This document shows positions 13,782 to 22,225 of a stretch of DNA of 35,820 bases, piece by piece. The position numbers were made by a program, and so were the translations under genes. The stretch covers positions 1 to 35,820 of IMG/VR virus record IMGVR_UViG_3300045996_002402; one strand, 5' to 3'. The notes beneath the pieces are model-generated. The model saw only the letters and a program-made list of their open reading frames with translations. It had not been told where the DNA came from and made no database searches. Within the stretch, counting starts at the first letter, position 1; every line of letters begins with the position of its first letter. This DNA is from a virus.

Positions 13782-16700
13782 ATGGCGCTGCGTACCGTCG
13801 GAGTCCGCCTGATGGCCGAGGTGTCGGACTACCAGCGCAAGATGCGCGACGCCGCCAAGAGCACCCGCGATCTGCGGACGGAGATGGACCAGGCGGCCAA
13901 GGGTGGTCAGCTCGACGCGGTCGCCGACCAGGCTGCCGTCGCCGGGATCGCCCTGGTGGGTGTCGCCGGCGCGGCGGTCAAGCTGTCCATGGACTACGAG
14001 AAGGCCATGAGCGGCGTCGGTGCGGCTACCCGTGCCAACGCCGCCGAGATGGAGCAACTGCGTCAGGCGACACTGCAGGCCGGCAAGGACACCCAGTACT
14101 CGGCCACCAGAGCGGCGCAGGCCACCACCGAACTGGCCAAGGCTGGCGTGGCGACCTCCGACATCCTCGGTGGCGGCCTCGACGGCGCGCTGGACCTCGC
14201 GGCGGCCGGGCAGCTGGACGTCGCTGAGGCGGCCGAGACCGCGGCCAGCGCGATGGTTCAGTTCAAGCTCAAGGGCAAGGACATCCCGCACATCGCCGAC
14301 CTGCTCGCGGCGGCCGCGGGCAAGGCGCAGGGCACCGTGCACGAGATGGGTCAGGCCCTCAATCAGGCTGGCCTCGTTGCCGCGCAGACCGGCCTGACCA
14401 TTGAGGAGACGACCGGCGGCCTGGCCGCGTTCGCCTCTGCGGGCCTGACTGGCTCCGACGCGGGCACGTCGTTCAAGCAGATGCTGCTGATGCTGCAGGC
14501 GCCGTCGGACAAGACCAAAGAGCTGATGGACGAGATGGGCATCAGCGCCTACGACGCCCAGGGCAAGTTCATTGGCCTCGCCGGGCTGGCGCAGCAGCTC
14601 AAGGACAAGATGTCCAAGCTGACGCCCGAGGTGCGGGCGAACGCCATGGCGCAGATCTTCGGCGCCGACGCCGTCCGTGGCGCGTCGATCCTGTACGAGC
14701 AGGGCGGTGCCGGAATCCAGGACTGGATCAACAAGGTCAACGACGCCGGGTTCGCGTCCGAGACTGCGGCGAAGCTGACCGACAACCTCGCCGGCGACCT
14801 CGAGCGCCTCAAGGGCTCTCTGGAGACCCTGGCGATCGAGTCGGGCGGTGGCGCGAACTCCGGCCTGCGAGTGCTCGCCAAGAGCGCCGAGGCGGTCGTC
14901 GACCAGTTCGGGCAGCTCCCGCCGGTGCTGTCCGGCGGCATGACGGTGCTCGCCGCGCTCGGCGGCGTCCTGGCGCTCGGCGCGGCTGGCTGGGTCAAGA
15001 TGCGGTCCTCGAACGCGGCCGCCCTCGAGGAGCTCCGTAACACCGGGCCGGCCGGCAACCGGGCAGCGAACGGACTCGAAGCCACCACGAAGTGGGCCGG
15101 CCGGGCTGCTGCGGCGTTCGTCGCCGCTCAGATCGCGGCGGCCGGCGTGTCGGCGGCGTTCGGGCAGAACCTCAACCCGCAGACCGCGGCGCTGGCGGAC
15201 TCGCTGAACAAGTGGGCGACGAACGGGGAGCAGGCGGGTGAGGCGACCCGGCTGCTCGGCAAGGACTTCGAGAACCTTGGCTACGACCTCGGCACCCTCG
15301 ACTCCGCGTTCTGGGCCGAGATGGGCAACGGCATCGCCGGCACCATCGAGAGCCTGACCGGCTTCGGTGACGTCGCCGACAAGAGCCTGACGCACGCCAA
15401 GGAGCGCATCTCCGCGATCGACTCTGCGCTGGCGCAGATGGTCCAGGGCGGCCAGTCCGCCCAGGCTGCGGCCGTGTTTGCCAAGCTTGCGGAGGAGGCG
15501 AAGAAGTCCGGCGTCAGCGTCGAGGAGCTGAAGAAGGGTCTTCCGCAGTACTCCGGCGCTGTGCAGACCGCCGGGCAGGAGTCGGCGAAGACGGCCACCG
15601 AGCTGACCGACATGGGGACCGCGGCCGAGGAAGCGGCGAAGAAGACCGAAGAGCTCAACAAGGCCTTCGAAGACCTGTTTAAACAGCAGATGGGCGTCGA
15701 CAGGGCCGCCCTGAAGCTGAAGGAATCGACGGTCGCCCTGACGGAGGAGCTGAAGGCCGGCAAGACCACCTTGTCGCTGAACTCGGAGGAAGGCCGCAAA
15801 AACCGATCAGCTGTCCTAGATCAGATTCAGTCGATCGAGGACCTACGGCAAGCGCGGATCGACGAAGGCGAGACCCTCGAGGCGGCTAGCAAGCTATACG
15901 ACAAGGACATCGACGGCCTGAAGCGCAGCATGCGCCAGGCCGGGTTCACGAAGAAAGAGATCGACAGGCTCGTCGGCTCGTACGAGAAGATCCCCGCCAA
16001 CGTGACCACCAAGGTCAAGGCGGACATCCCCACGTCGGTGACGGTCGCCCTCGACGACCTGCTCGTCAAGCAGCGCGCCCTGGACCAGGGCATCACCACG
16101 ACGCAGGCGCTCGGGCAGGTGAAACGCGACCTGGCCCGCACCGAGAAGGGCCTGTACGCCGAGGGCGGCTGGACCGGCCCCGGCGGCATGTGGGACCCGG
16201 CCGGTGTGGTCCACGCCGACGAGTTCGTGATCAAGAAGGCCAGCCGCAACAAGATCGAGCGGCAGCACCCCGGCCTGCTCGACGAGATGAACGCCACCGG
16301 CCAGCTGCCCGGGTACGCCCGCGGCGGCCAGGTGTGGCCGTTCCCTGTCAGCGCGGCAAAGACCAGGATCCCGACGCGTGCCGAGGTCGCAGCCGCGGTC
16401 ACCCCGGACTTCGGGTCGTGGCCGTCGAGCCCGTCGGCGCAGCGCGGCGACTCCGGCGTGTGGCGGCAGGTGCTGGCACTCATCCGGTCCGGGCCCGACT
16501 CCGGCTCGTTCGGCAACGCGTACCGCCCCGGCGACCCGAAATGGCACGGCAGCGGCCGGGCCGTCGACTGGATGGGCTACAACCAGGATGCGTTGGCCTC
16601 GTTCCTGGCCGCCAAGCGCCCGCTCGAGCTGATCCACCGCACCCGCAACCGGGACTACGCATACACGCGCGGCGTCAATCGGGGCAGCTTCAGCGGCCCG

Positions 16701-16973
16701 CTCATGGAGGCGCACCGCAACCACATCCACATCGCCATGAAGGACGGCGGCGTAATCCAGGAGCCGGTCTTCGGAGTCGGCGCCAGCGGCAACACCTACA
16801 GCTTCGGGGAGAACTGGCAGCCCGAGCGTGTAGTGCCGATGTCCGGCGGCGGATCCGGGGGCGCCTCGGTGACGATCGTGCTTGAGAACCGCGGCGTAAT
16901 CGGCAGCCCGGCCGAGGTCGACAACTGGCTGTCCGGGGCGGTCGACAACCTGAAGCGACGGGGGCGAATCTGA
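13782..16973 (+). CDS. tail tape measure protein with C-terminal peptidase-like domain
   Basis: 1063 residues, the longest gene here. It sets tail length and helps DNA entry. N-terminal region carries the tape measure family core: DYEKAMSGVGAATRANAAEM, TTELAKAGVATSDILGG, GLTIEETTGGLAAFASAGL, then AMAQIFGADAVRGASILYE. Hydrophobic helices near 50-65, 385-405 and 440-460. The middle is Ala/Lys/Glu-rich coiled coil. Near 840-870 is a Gly-rich segment (YAEGGWTGPGGMWDPAGVVH). Residues about 895-990 resemble an M15-type metallopeptidase: H922 and D929 in WHGSGRAVDWM, then HRNHIHIAM with H981 and H983. That would allow local cell-wall digestion on entry. ATG 13782 has GAGGGGTGA upstream. Confidence 0.95.
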   Translation: MALRTVGVRLMAEVSDYQRKMRDAAKSTRDLRTEMDQAAKGGQLDAVADQAAVAGIALVGVAGAAVKLSMDYEKAMSGVGAATRANAAEMEQLRQATLQAGKDTQYSATRAAQATTELAKAGVATSDILGGGLDGALDLAAAGQLDVAEAAETAASAMVQFKLKGKDIPHIADLLAAAAGKAQGTVHEMGQALNQAGLVAAQTGLTIEETTGGLAAFASAGLTGSDAGTSFKQMLLMLQAPSDKTKELMDEMGISAYDAQGKFIGLAGLAQQLKDKMSKLTPEVRANAMAQIFGADAVRGASILYEQGGAGIQDWINKVNDAGFASETAAKLTDNLAGDLERLKGSLETLAIESGGGANSGLRVLAKSAEAVVDQFGQLPPVLSGGMTVLAALGGVLALGAAGWVKMRSSNAAALEELRNTGPAGNRAANGLEATTKWAGRAAAAFVAAQIAAAGVSAAFGQNLNPQTAALADSLNKWATNGEQAGEATRLLGKDFENLGYDLGTLDSAFWAEMGNGIAGTIESLTGFGDVADKSLTHAKERISAIDSALAQMVQGGQSAQAAAVFAKLAEEAKKSGVSVEELKKGLPQYSGAVQTAGQESAKTATELTDMGTAAEEAAKKTEELNKAFEDLFKQQMGVDRAALKLKESTVALTEELKAGKTTLSLNSEEGRKNRSAVLDQIQSIEDLRQARIDEGETLEAASKLYDKDIDGLKRSMRQAGFTKKEIDRLVGSYEKIPANVTTKVKADIPTSVTVALDDLLVKQRALDQGITTTQALGQVKRDLARTEKGLYAEGGWTGPGGMWDPAGVVHADEFVIKKASRNKIERQHPGLLDEMNATGQLPGYARGGQVWPFPVSAAKTRIPTRAEVAAAVTPDFGSWPSSPSAQRGDSGVWRQVLALIRSGPDSGSFGNAYRPGDPKWHGSGRAVDWMGYNQDALASFLAAKRPLELIHRTRNRDYAYTRGVNRGSFSGPLMEAHRNHIHIAMKDGGVIQEPVFGVGASGNTYSFGENWQPERVVPMSGGGSGGASVTIVLENRGVIGSPAEVDNWLSGAVDNLKRRGRI

Positions 16974-18517
16974 TGCCCGCCAGCTACCGGCTGCTGATCG
17001 ACTGGCTCGCCAACGGGTTCGACGACACCGCCGTCGACGACGTCACCGGCCGGACCCTCGACGAGCGTCAGCAGGTCACCGTTCGGTACGGGCGCGATCA
17101 GGCCCGCCAGTACGGCCCCACCTCACCGGGTGAGGCCGCATTCCTGCTCGACAACCGCAGCCGCCACTACAGCCCCGAGAATGCGGCGTCGCCGATCGCC
17201 GGGTTCGTCACGCCCGGCCGGCCGGTCAAGCTCCAGGCCACCGTCGGCGCCACGACCACCGTGCTGTACAACGGCTACCTCGACGACCTCGAGATCAAGC
17301 CGGGCATCAACGACCGAGCCGTTCCCGTCACGTGTATGGACGCACTCGGCCGGATGCGTGGCGTACAGGTGTCCACCCCGCTGTACCAGGCGGTGAGGAC
17401 CGGCGAGGCGGTCGGCTACGTTCTCGACGCGGTGGGCTGGCCGGCCGATCTGCGGGACCTCGACCCTGGCGCGTCCGTGCTGCCGTTCTGGTGGCTCGAC
17501 GACGCCGACGCGTTCGACGCCCTGATGCAGCTGGCCGACTCGGAGGGCCCTTCCGCCCTGGTCACGGTCGACAGTCAGGGCCGGATCGTGTTCCGCGACC
17601 GGCATCACCGGCTCACCCGCACACAGTCGCTGGCCGTCCAGTCGACGTGGCGATCCTCCGGCGTCGAGCCGTGCATCTCCGACCCGGTCACGTACAACCA
17701 CGGCTGGAAAGAAATCGTCAACTCGGTCTCCGCTGACGTGCAGCTTCGCACCATCGCCGTCAACGTCTCGCAGGTGTGGTCGTCGCAGGGTCTGATCACG
17801 GTCCCGGCCGGAACCCCGGTCACGGTGACCGCACAGGGCGGGACGCCCTTCGTCGGGGCGATCAGTCCGGTGGTGGGCACCGACTACACCGTCGTGTCCG
17901 GTGCGGTGACGGTAGGCATCTCGCGGACGTCCGGGCAGTCGACCGTCATCACGCTCACCTCGGCGGGTGGCGCCGTCGTCCAGGACCTGAGCCTGCGGGC
18001 ACAGGCCATTACGTCAACCACGGTCACGGTGTCCGTCGAGGACGCACCGAGCATCGCCCGCTACGGGCGTAAGTCGCTAACGGACGCGCGGCTCCCGACG
18101 TGGACTAACCCGTACGACACGCTGGCGATCCTGCAGCTCATCGTGGGTCGCCGTTCCGAGCGGCTGCCGACGGTCACGGTGACCATGCGCGGCGCTGGCT
18201 CGTCGCTGCGGCTCGCCGAGTGCCTCGGCCGGAACCTGTCCGACCGCGTGCACCTGACCGAGTCGCTGACCGGCCTCGACAGCGACATGTTCGTCGAGCA
18301 GATCTCCCACGCGATCGGGCAGGGCGGCCTCGAGCACGTCACCACGTTCGGGCTGGAGAAGATCCCGCCTGTCGTGTCCACGCCGTTCACGTTCGACGTC
18401 GTGGGCCGCGGGTTCGATGACGGCCGGTTCGCCGCCGATGGGGTCGACAACCCGAGCACGATGTTCCGCTTCGACACCGCCGGCCAGGGATTCGACCAGG
18501 GCGTTTTCAGCTACTGA
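16973..18517 (+). CDS. minor tail / baseplate protein
   Basis: 514 residues, start overlapping the tape measure stop (TGATG). Position after the tape measure and the opening YRLLIDWLANGFDDTAVDDV, VTVRYGRDQARQYGPTSPGE, AAFLLDNRSRHYSPEN are typical of actinophage distal-tail or baseplate hub proteins. A central beta-rich insert (about 285-350: LITVPAGTPVTVTAQGGTPF, TDYTVVSGAVTVGI) looks like an added domain. The C-terminus has two related short units, TFDVVGRGFDDGRF and RFDTAGQGFDQGVF, a small internal repeat. It likely forms the tail tip around the end of the tape measure. Confidence 0.88.
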   Translation: MPASYRLLIDWLANGFDDTAVDDVTGRTLDERQQVTVRYGRDQARQYGPTSPGEAAFLLDNRSRHYSPENAASPIAGFVTPGRPVKLQATVGATTTVLYNGYLDDLEIKPGINDRAVPVTCMDALGRMRGVQVSTPLYQAVRTGEAVGYVLDAVGWPADLRDLDPGASVLPFWWLDDADAFDALMQLADSEGPSALVTVDSQGRIVFRDRHHRLTRTQSLAVQSTWRSSGVEPCISDPVTYNHGWKEIVNSVSADVQLRTIAVNVSQVWSSQGLITVPAGTPVTVTAQGGTPFVGAISPVVGTDYTVVSGAVTVGISRTSGQSTVITLTSAGGAVVQDLSLRAQAITSTTVTVSVEDAPSIARYGRKSLTDARLPTWTNPYDTLAILQLIVGRRSERLPTVTVTMRGAGSSLRLAECLGRNLSDRVHLTESLTGLDSDMFVEQISHAIGQGGLEHVTTFGLEKIPPVVSTPFTFDVVGRGFDDGRFAADGVDNPSTMFRFDTAGQGFDQGVFSY

Positions 18518-18572
18518 ATGCCTGCCACGAGTCGCCCGTCCCCGCTCTAGTGGTGGGTTCTCTGCCGCCGCC

Positions 18573-18600
18573 TTGATCAGGTGCGTCGGCCGGCTATCTG
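18573..18600 (+). promoter_or_regulatory. possible sigma-70-type promoter
   Basis: TTGATC (18573-18578), 16-base spacer, TATCTG (18595-18600), in the 150-base gap between the baseplate gene and the next gene at 18668. Fair but not strong match; this GC-rich gap has no other evident purpose. Confidence 0.25.
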
Positions 18601-18667
18601 CCAGCTCTCGGCCGCGGTTCAGGCGAGCCGAGCAGTCGAACTTTACCCCCGGAAGGCAGGCCGCTGC

Positions 18668-19096
18668 ATGTCTGATCTCGCGCTGGCAGGCGTTGCCTAC
18701 GCCGAGGCGAACTGGGGTCGCTGGGTGGCTCGCTGCCCGCGGCCGCTATGCACCAACGCGCTCGCCCTCGATCTCGGCCAGAACGTCTTCGTGTGCGTCG
18801 GCCTGGGTGGCTGCGGCATCGACGCGCCCGTGATCTGGCCGCCGGACCCGCAGGCCATCGAGGCGATCCTCGAGATGCGGCCGGTCGGGCGCACCCGGAA
18901 TTGGCTGCCGGGCGAAACCCTCGAGGACCTGCTCGCCGAGAACGCCGCCCACGGCTGCCTCACCCCAGAGATCCTCGCGCTCGCCGGCGCCTCGGGTGAC
19001 CGTCCGGTCCTGCTCGCCACCCTCGACGGCCGGGCGGTCGGCGGCATCCTCCATCAGCAGCTGGTCGCGGCCGGGCGTCGCGAGATCGGAGCCTGA
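18668..19096 (+). CDS. Cys-containing small tail-region protein, unknown function
   Basis: 142 residues from ATG 18668; GGAAGGCAGG upstream supports it, and the earlier in-frame region is not coding-like. CPRPLC (23-28 region) and CVGLGGC form two Cys pairs that could bind zinc. Further parts: PDPQAIEAILEMRPVGRTRN, WLPGETLEDLLAENAAHGC. I have seen this 'RTRNWLPGET..DLLAEN..HG' wording in actinophage tail regions without known role. Followed by the fibre gene 3 bases later. Confidence 0.75.
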   Translation: MSDLALAGVAYAEANWGRWVARCPRPLCTNALALDLGQNVFVCVGLGGCGIDAPVIWPPDPQAIEAILEMRPVGRTRNWLPGETLEDLLAENAAHGCLTPEILALAGASGDRPVLLATLDGRAVGGILHQQLVAAGRREIGA

Positions 19097-19099
19097 CCC

Positions 19100-19645
19100 A
19101 TGGCCTGGAGCACGCCGCTCACCGCGGTCGCGAACGCGTCACTGACCGCCGCCCAGTGGAACGCCTCCGTGCGCGACAACCTCTTGATGACCGCCCCGGC
19201 GCTCGCCACCACGGCCGGCAGCATCTTCGCCGTCAGCGGCACTAACGTCATCAGCCAGCGCACCCCCGACGCAACCGGCCAGAACGGCGGCGAGACCACG
19301 ACGAGCGTCACCTACACCTCGACGCTGTCCGGCGGCGCCGGTACGGCCGGGCCCACCCTCACGGCCACCACGGGCCCGAAGGCCCTGATCGCCTTCCACT
19401 GCCGCCAGTCGACCAGCGTCGGCGGCACCAACGTGTGGACCTCGGTGGGCATTACCGGTGCCTCATCGATCGCCGCCTCGGACAACTGGGCCATGTCCTA
19501 CGACCTCACCGGCCAGCACTTCTTCGGCCTGACCTACATCGAAGAGAACCTCACGCCCGGATCCAACATCTTCACCATGAACTACCGAGTCAGCGGCGGC
19601 ACCGGGACGTTCGCGAGCCGTCGCATCAACGTCGTCCCGTTCTGA
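19100..19645 (+). CDS. minor tail / fibre-type protein
   Basis: 181 residues. Opens MAWSTPLTAVANASLTAAQW, NASVRDNLLMTAPALATTAG, an N-terminal phrase ('TAAQWNASVRDNL') common in actinophage tail proteins and thought to attach to the tail. The rest is a beta-rich domain with many Thr, Ser and Gly (TGPKALIAFHCRQSTSVGG, TYIEENLTPGSNIFTMNYR, ending ASRRINVVPF), consistent with a small trimeric fibre or carbohydrate-contacting head. It may help recognise the host surface. Confidence 0.78.
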   Translation: MAWSTPLTAVANASLTAAQWNASVRDNLLMTAPALATTAGSIFAVSGTNVISQRTPDATGQNGGETTTSVTYTSTLSGGAGTAGPTLTATTGPKALIAFHCRQSTSVGGTNVWTSVGITGASSIAASDNWAMSYDLTGQHFFGLTYIEENLTPGSNIFTMNYRVSGGTGTFASRRINVVPF

Positions 19646-19654
19646 GGAGTTGCG

Positions 19655-19921
19655 ATGCTGACCGCGCCCCACTACGTGCCGCACCTGCTCGCCGGTCAGG
19701 TCACCGCCGGAGAGAAGGCGGGCGTCAACCTGTACGCCGTCGCCCGCGAGCTGTACGTGACCAACCTGAGCCTGCTCGCCCTGATCGGCATGATCACCAA
19801 GGCGTTGCACGACAAGGGCATCGTCCTGGATGCCGAGTGGCAGACCCGCCTGAACGAGGCCTACAACGGCCCGTGGCCCGCCGACCTGCTCAACCAGGTC
19901 GACCCGCGGCAGCAGGGCTGA
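19655..19921 (+). CDS. small protein before the endolysin, unknown function
   Basis: 88 residues, ATG 19655 preceded by GAGGAG at 19644-19649. Mostly helical: LLAGQVTAGEKAGVNLYAVA, RELYVTNLSLLALIGMITKA, LHDKGIVLDAEWQTRLNEAY. The middle is moderately hydrophobic but not a clean membrane span. It ends one base before the endolysin start and is probably co-translated. It could be a tail-tip or lysis accessory protein. Confidence 0.68.
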   Translation: MLTAPHYVPHLLAGQVTAGEKAGVNLYAVARELYVTNLSLLALIGMITKALHDKGIVLDAEWQTRLNEAYNGPWPADLLNQVDPRQQG

Positions 19922-19922
19922 C

Positions 19923-20768
19923 ATGGCCGCCTGGACCCTGATCCCCTGCCTCGTCCAACTGCGCACCGAGTTCAACGCCGCCGCCCCAGGCCGCGACAAA
20001 GGTGCCGACGGTGCGATCGGCGACAGCAGCCACACCTCCACGTCAGACCACACCCCCGACGAGGACTCGGACGTCCTGCGCGACCACGACGCCGACAGCA
20101 AGAACGAGGTACACGCCCTCGACATCGACTCGACCGGCCCCTGGCCAGACGGCAAGGGCGGCGAGGCGGGCGGCTGGTTCGACCAGCAGATCCGCGGCAT
20201 CGTCGAACGGCATCGCACCGGAGCCGACAACCGCCTGCAGTACGTAATTTGGCGCGGCCGGATTGCTTCCCGCTCGCAAGGCTGGGCGTGGCGTACCTAC
20301 TCCGGCGTCTCCCAGCACTACGACCACGCGCACTTCTCCGCCCGCTACATCACCGGCGCAGAGAACGACACCAGCCCGTGGGGGCTACCCCAGGAGGAGG
20401 ACGACGAGATGCTGGTTAAGAAGGGCGACACCTCGGAGCAGGTGAAGTTCTGGCAGTTCCTGCTGACCGACCTCGGTTTCCCGCTCACTACCGACGGCAC
20501 CTACGGCCCCGCCATGGAGGCCGCGGTGAACGCGCACCGCAAGTCCAAGGGGCAGGGCCCGAACCCGGCGATCAGCGCCTGGCACGCCATGATGCTGCTG
20601 CGGGACCTGGCCGCGGAGCATGCCGGCCAGCGAGGACCGGCCGGTCCCGCCGGACCGCAGGGCCCCGCCGGACCGAAGGGTGACCCCGGTCCCGCTGGCC
20701 CGGCTGGCGAGCTGACCGGCACGCTGACCGTGACCGGTGGCCAGCTGACCGTCGAAACGAGCGCATGA
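19923..20768 (+). CDS. endolysin: M15-type peptidase, peptidoglycan-binding domain, collagen-like tail
   Basis: 281 residues. Residues 1-145 form a metallopeptidase of the M15/ARB_07466 kind: SDH at 41-43, HALDID at 64-69, RLQYVIWRGRIASRS at 104-118, and YDHAH at 133-137, supplying the expected His/Asp zinc ligands. This should cut peptide links of the cell wall. Residues about 165-215 are a PG_binding_1 type domain (VKKGDTSEQVKFWQFLLTDL, TDGTYGPAMEAAV). Residues 238-262 are eight Gly-Pro-X type triplets, and the end is a short strand (GTLTVTGGQLTVETSA). No signal peptide is present, so a holin is needed for exit. The collagen-like tail is unusual for an endolysin and could make it trimeric or virion-bound. 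Confidence 0.9.
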   Translation: MAAWTLIPCLVQLRTEFNAAAPGRDKGADGAIGDSSHTSTSDHTPDEDSDVLRDHDADSKNEVHALDIDSTGPWPDGKGGEAGGWFDQQIRGIVERHRTGADNRLQYVIWRGRIASRSQGWAWRTYSGVSQHYDHAHFSARYITGAENDTSPWGLPQEEDDEMLVKKGDTSEQVKFWQFLLTDLGFPLTTDGTYGPAMEAAVNAHRKSKGQGPNPAISAWHAMMLLRDLAAEHAGQRGPAGPAGPQGPAGPKGDPGPAGPAGELTGTLTVTGGQLTVETSA

Positions 20769-21175
20769 TCCCGCCCCACCCGGGTCGCCGCGGCCGGGCG
20801 CTGCTTGGGTTCGCCGCCCTCGACACGGCGTGGGGTATCCGTCTGGCCACGGTCGACCCTGGCAGCACCAACTTCTACAGCTGGCTCGACAAGCTCTGCC
20901 CGCTGTGGTGGTGGTCGGCGCCCTGGTTCATCGTCGCCGCCCTCTGCCTGGCCTTCGCCTTCCGCAACTGCGACCGGGTGGCGTTCGGCGGTGCCGTCGG
21001 CATCAAGATCTTCTGGGCCACCATGTGCCTGAGTGCTGAGACGTTCGGGGAGGTAGCTGACGCCTGGCCGCAGGCGGCGCTGTTCGCCACGTTCGCCTGG
21101 TGTGTGTGGCTGATAGCCGGGTGGCCGGAGTCGTTCGAACGAAAGGGTGTCGAGTGGACGCCGCCACTGCAGTAA
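20765..21175 (+). CDS. membrane protein of the lysis region (holin candidate)
   Basis: 136 residues, ATG 20765 overlapping the endolysin stop (ATGA). Contains about three or four hydrophobic spans: LLGFAALDTAWGIRLA, LWWWSAPWFIVAALCLAFAF, GGAVGIKIFWATMCLSA, and AALFATFAWCVWLIAGW. The cluster of Trp is striking. Membrane topology and coupling to the endolysin make it a holin or antiholin candidate, though the order is not diagnostic. A coiled-coil gene overlaps its end by 22 bases. Confidence 0.78.
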   Translation: MIPPHPGRRGRALLGFAALDTAWGIRLATVDPGSTNFYSWLDKLCPLWWWSAPWFIVAALCLAFAFRNCDRVAFGGAVGIKIFWATMCLSAETFGEVADAWPQAALFATFAWCVWLIAGWPESFERKGVEWTPPLQ

Positions 21176-21555
21176 TTCTTGCGTCGGCCCTCTCCATGGT
21201 TGGCGGCATCGTGGTCGCCAGGATCACGACCCGGGTCGCCGGCCGGGCCAGCAAGACGAGCGCCATGCTGGAGTGGGCCAAGCAGCTACAGGCGTCCGAG
21301 GCCGCCGCCCGCAAGGAGGCGATCGAGTCACGCGAGCGGGCTGACCGGATCCGCGACGAGGCCGAGCAAGACGTCAACCGGCTCCGCGCCCAGTACGACG
21401 ACCTGGCCGACAAGCTCCGGTCGGCGCACGCCCTGGCCGACAAGCTCACCGACACCCTGACGTCGGTGCAGTCGGAGATCTGGCGGCCCCAGCCCGACAT
21501 CGCCGCGTTGCGGAACCTGGTTGGCCGGCCCCAGTCCGGGCTCAACGGCCGCTAA
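21154..21555 (+). CDS. single-span membrane protein with coiled coil (lysis accessory, spanin/holin-like)
   Basis: 133 residues from GTG 21154, chosen because AAAGGG at 21142-21147 is well spaced; an upstream ATG at 21100 would give a long overlap. Residues 4-22 form a membrane helix (TAVILASALSMVGGIVV), followed by basic residues and a long charged coiled coil (WAKQLQASEAAARKEAIESR, ERADRIRDEAEQDVNRLRAQ, LADKLRSAHALADKLTDTL). Short C-terminal tail IWRPQPDIAALRNLVGR. Such one-span coiled-coil proteins next to holins can act in the last step of lysis. No lipobox seen. Confidence 0.75.
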   Translation: MDAATAVILASALSMVGGIVVARITTRVAGRASKTSAMLEWAKQLQASEAAARKEAIESRERADRIRDEAEQDVNRLRAQYDDLADKLRSAHALADKLTDTLTSVQSEIWRPQPDIAALRNLVGRPQSGLNGR

Positions 21556-21564
21556 CAGGCCGAC

Positions 21565-21630
21565 GGGCGCCCGGCAGCTGGGTGGGTGTGACCTTCAGTG
21601 ACCCATTGCTTCCGGCCGGCCGGGGCGCCC
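21565..21630. terminator. bidirectional terminator-like inverted repeat
   Basis: GGGCGCCCGGC (21565-21575) pairs with GCCGGGGCGCCC (21619-21630) with one bulged G. It lies between the rightward gene ending at 21555 and the leftward gene ending at 21665, the place for a shared terminator. The loop is long (43 bases) and there is no T run. Confidence 0.4.
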
Positions 21631-21664
21631 TTCACCCATCATGTCGGCAGGCCTGCGTGATCGC

Positions 21665-21853
21665 TTAGCGGCCGGCCCGGCGCCGCTGCTGTGCGGTGAG
21701 GTACGCCCACGGGTCTCCCGGCGCCAGGGAGGCCTGATGCAGGTCCTCCAGCATCGCCGCGGCGGCCTTCACCCAGTCGCCGCCGTAGTGCTTGTCGGCC
21801 TCTTCCTGGATCCAGTCCCGCGTGCTCTGCCGCAGGTCAGCGCTGTTCTCCAT
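21665..21853 (-). CDS. 62-residue reverse-strand protein, unknown function
   Basis: From ATG at 21853 to stop at 21665. The sequence looks like a compact helical protein: MENSADLRQSTRDWIQEEAD, KHYGGDWVKAAAAMLEDLHQ, then LAPGDPWAYLTAQQRRRAGR. It is hydrophilic with Trp and amphipathic helices, unlike a random GC-rich frame. An extended -10 element lies just upstream, placed so that the mRNA would start at the ATG. Being on the opposite strand within the lysis region and with its own promoter, it is a candidate for expression in the lysogen. Confidence 0.65.
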   Translation of the reverse strand: MENSADLRQSTRDWIQEEADKHYGGDWVKAAAAMLEDLHQASLAPGDPWAYLTAQQRRRAGR

Positions 21854-21859
21854 CACGCC

Positions 21860-21865
21860 ATTAGA
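21860..21865 (-). promoter_or_regulatory. extended -10 promoter for a leaderless transcript
   Basis: On the minus strand TGT-TCTAAT is a TG-N extended -10 with 5 of 6 consensus bases. Six bases separate it from the ATG at 21853, so transcription would begin at or next to the start codon, as in leaderless actinobacterial mRNAs. No good -35 is seen, as expected for an extended -10. Confidence 0.45.
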
Positions 21866-22212
21866 ACACCGGTACGGAACGCAAGCAGGGCCCGGCGGTT
21901 GGTGGCCGCCAGGCCCTCGCTCGGTATCTCGCCGCCACTTCAGGTCCTCACCCGGGGAGCCGGCCACCCCGGCGGCTTCCCACCGCCACCGCCACCCGCT
22001 GCGCTGCGCGCTTCGCCGCGTCCGGCCGGGTGCGTGGGGGTGCGCCCGCCCTGGCTGCGGCCGGTGAGCCGGGGGCCAGGGAGCCCCTGCCAGGCCCGCC
22101 GGCACCACCCGCTGCGTCCTGACACCCCCAGCGTGGCACGCCAGAAATTGAGGCGCAACCCCCCTGACCTGCATGAATATCTGCCACCCGAGCGGGTGAG
22201 GCAGCCGATTTC
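21866..22212. other. intergenic stretch without a supported gene
   Basis: About 350 bases between the 62-residue reverse gene and the holin-like gene. The rightward frame of the next gene stays open through it, but the translation is Pro/Arg/Gly-rich and not protein-like. GC-rich inverted segments occur (for example GCCGGCC near 21960 and GGCCGG near 22060), so it may hold the divergent promoter region or a structured leader. I see no tRNA, repeat array or strong promoter. GAGGAGA at its right edge serves the next gene. Confidence 0.5.
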
Positions 22213-22225
22213 CGAGGAGATCATC

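Noticed and set aside
13608-15395. 595-codon open frame on the minus strand
   Set aside because: Opposite the tape measure gene; low-complexity Arg/Gly/Leu content and no recognisable domain.
18518-18551. Ten-codon frame after the baseplate gene (ATG at 18518)
   Set aside because: Too short, with no ribosome binding site and nothing recognisable in the translation.
21641-22225. N-terminal extension of the holin-like gene
   Set aside because: The frame is open but Pro/Arg/Gly-rich, and a strong ribosome binding site points to ATG 22226.
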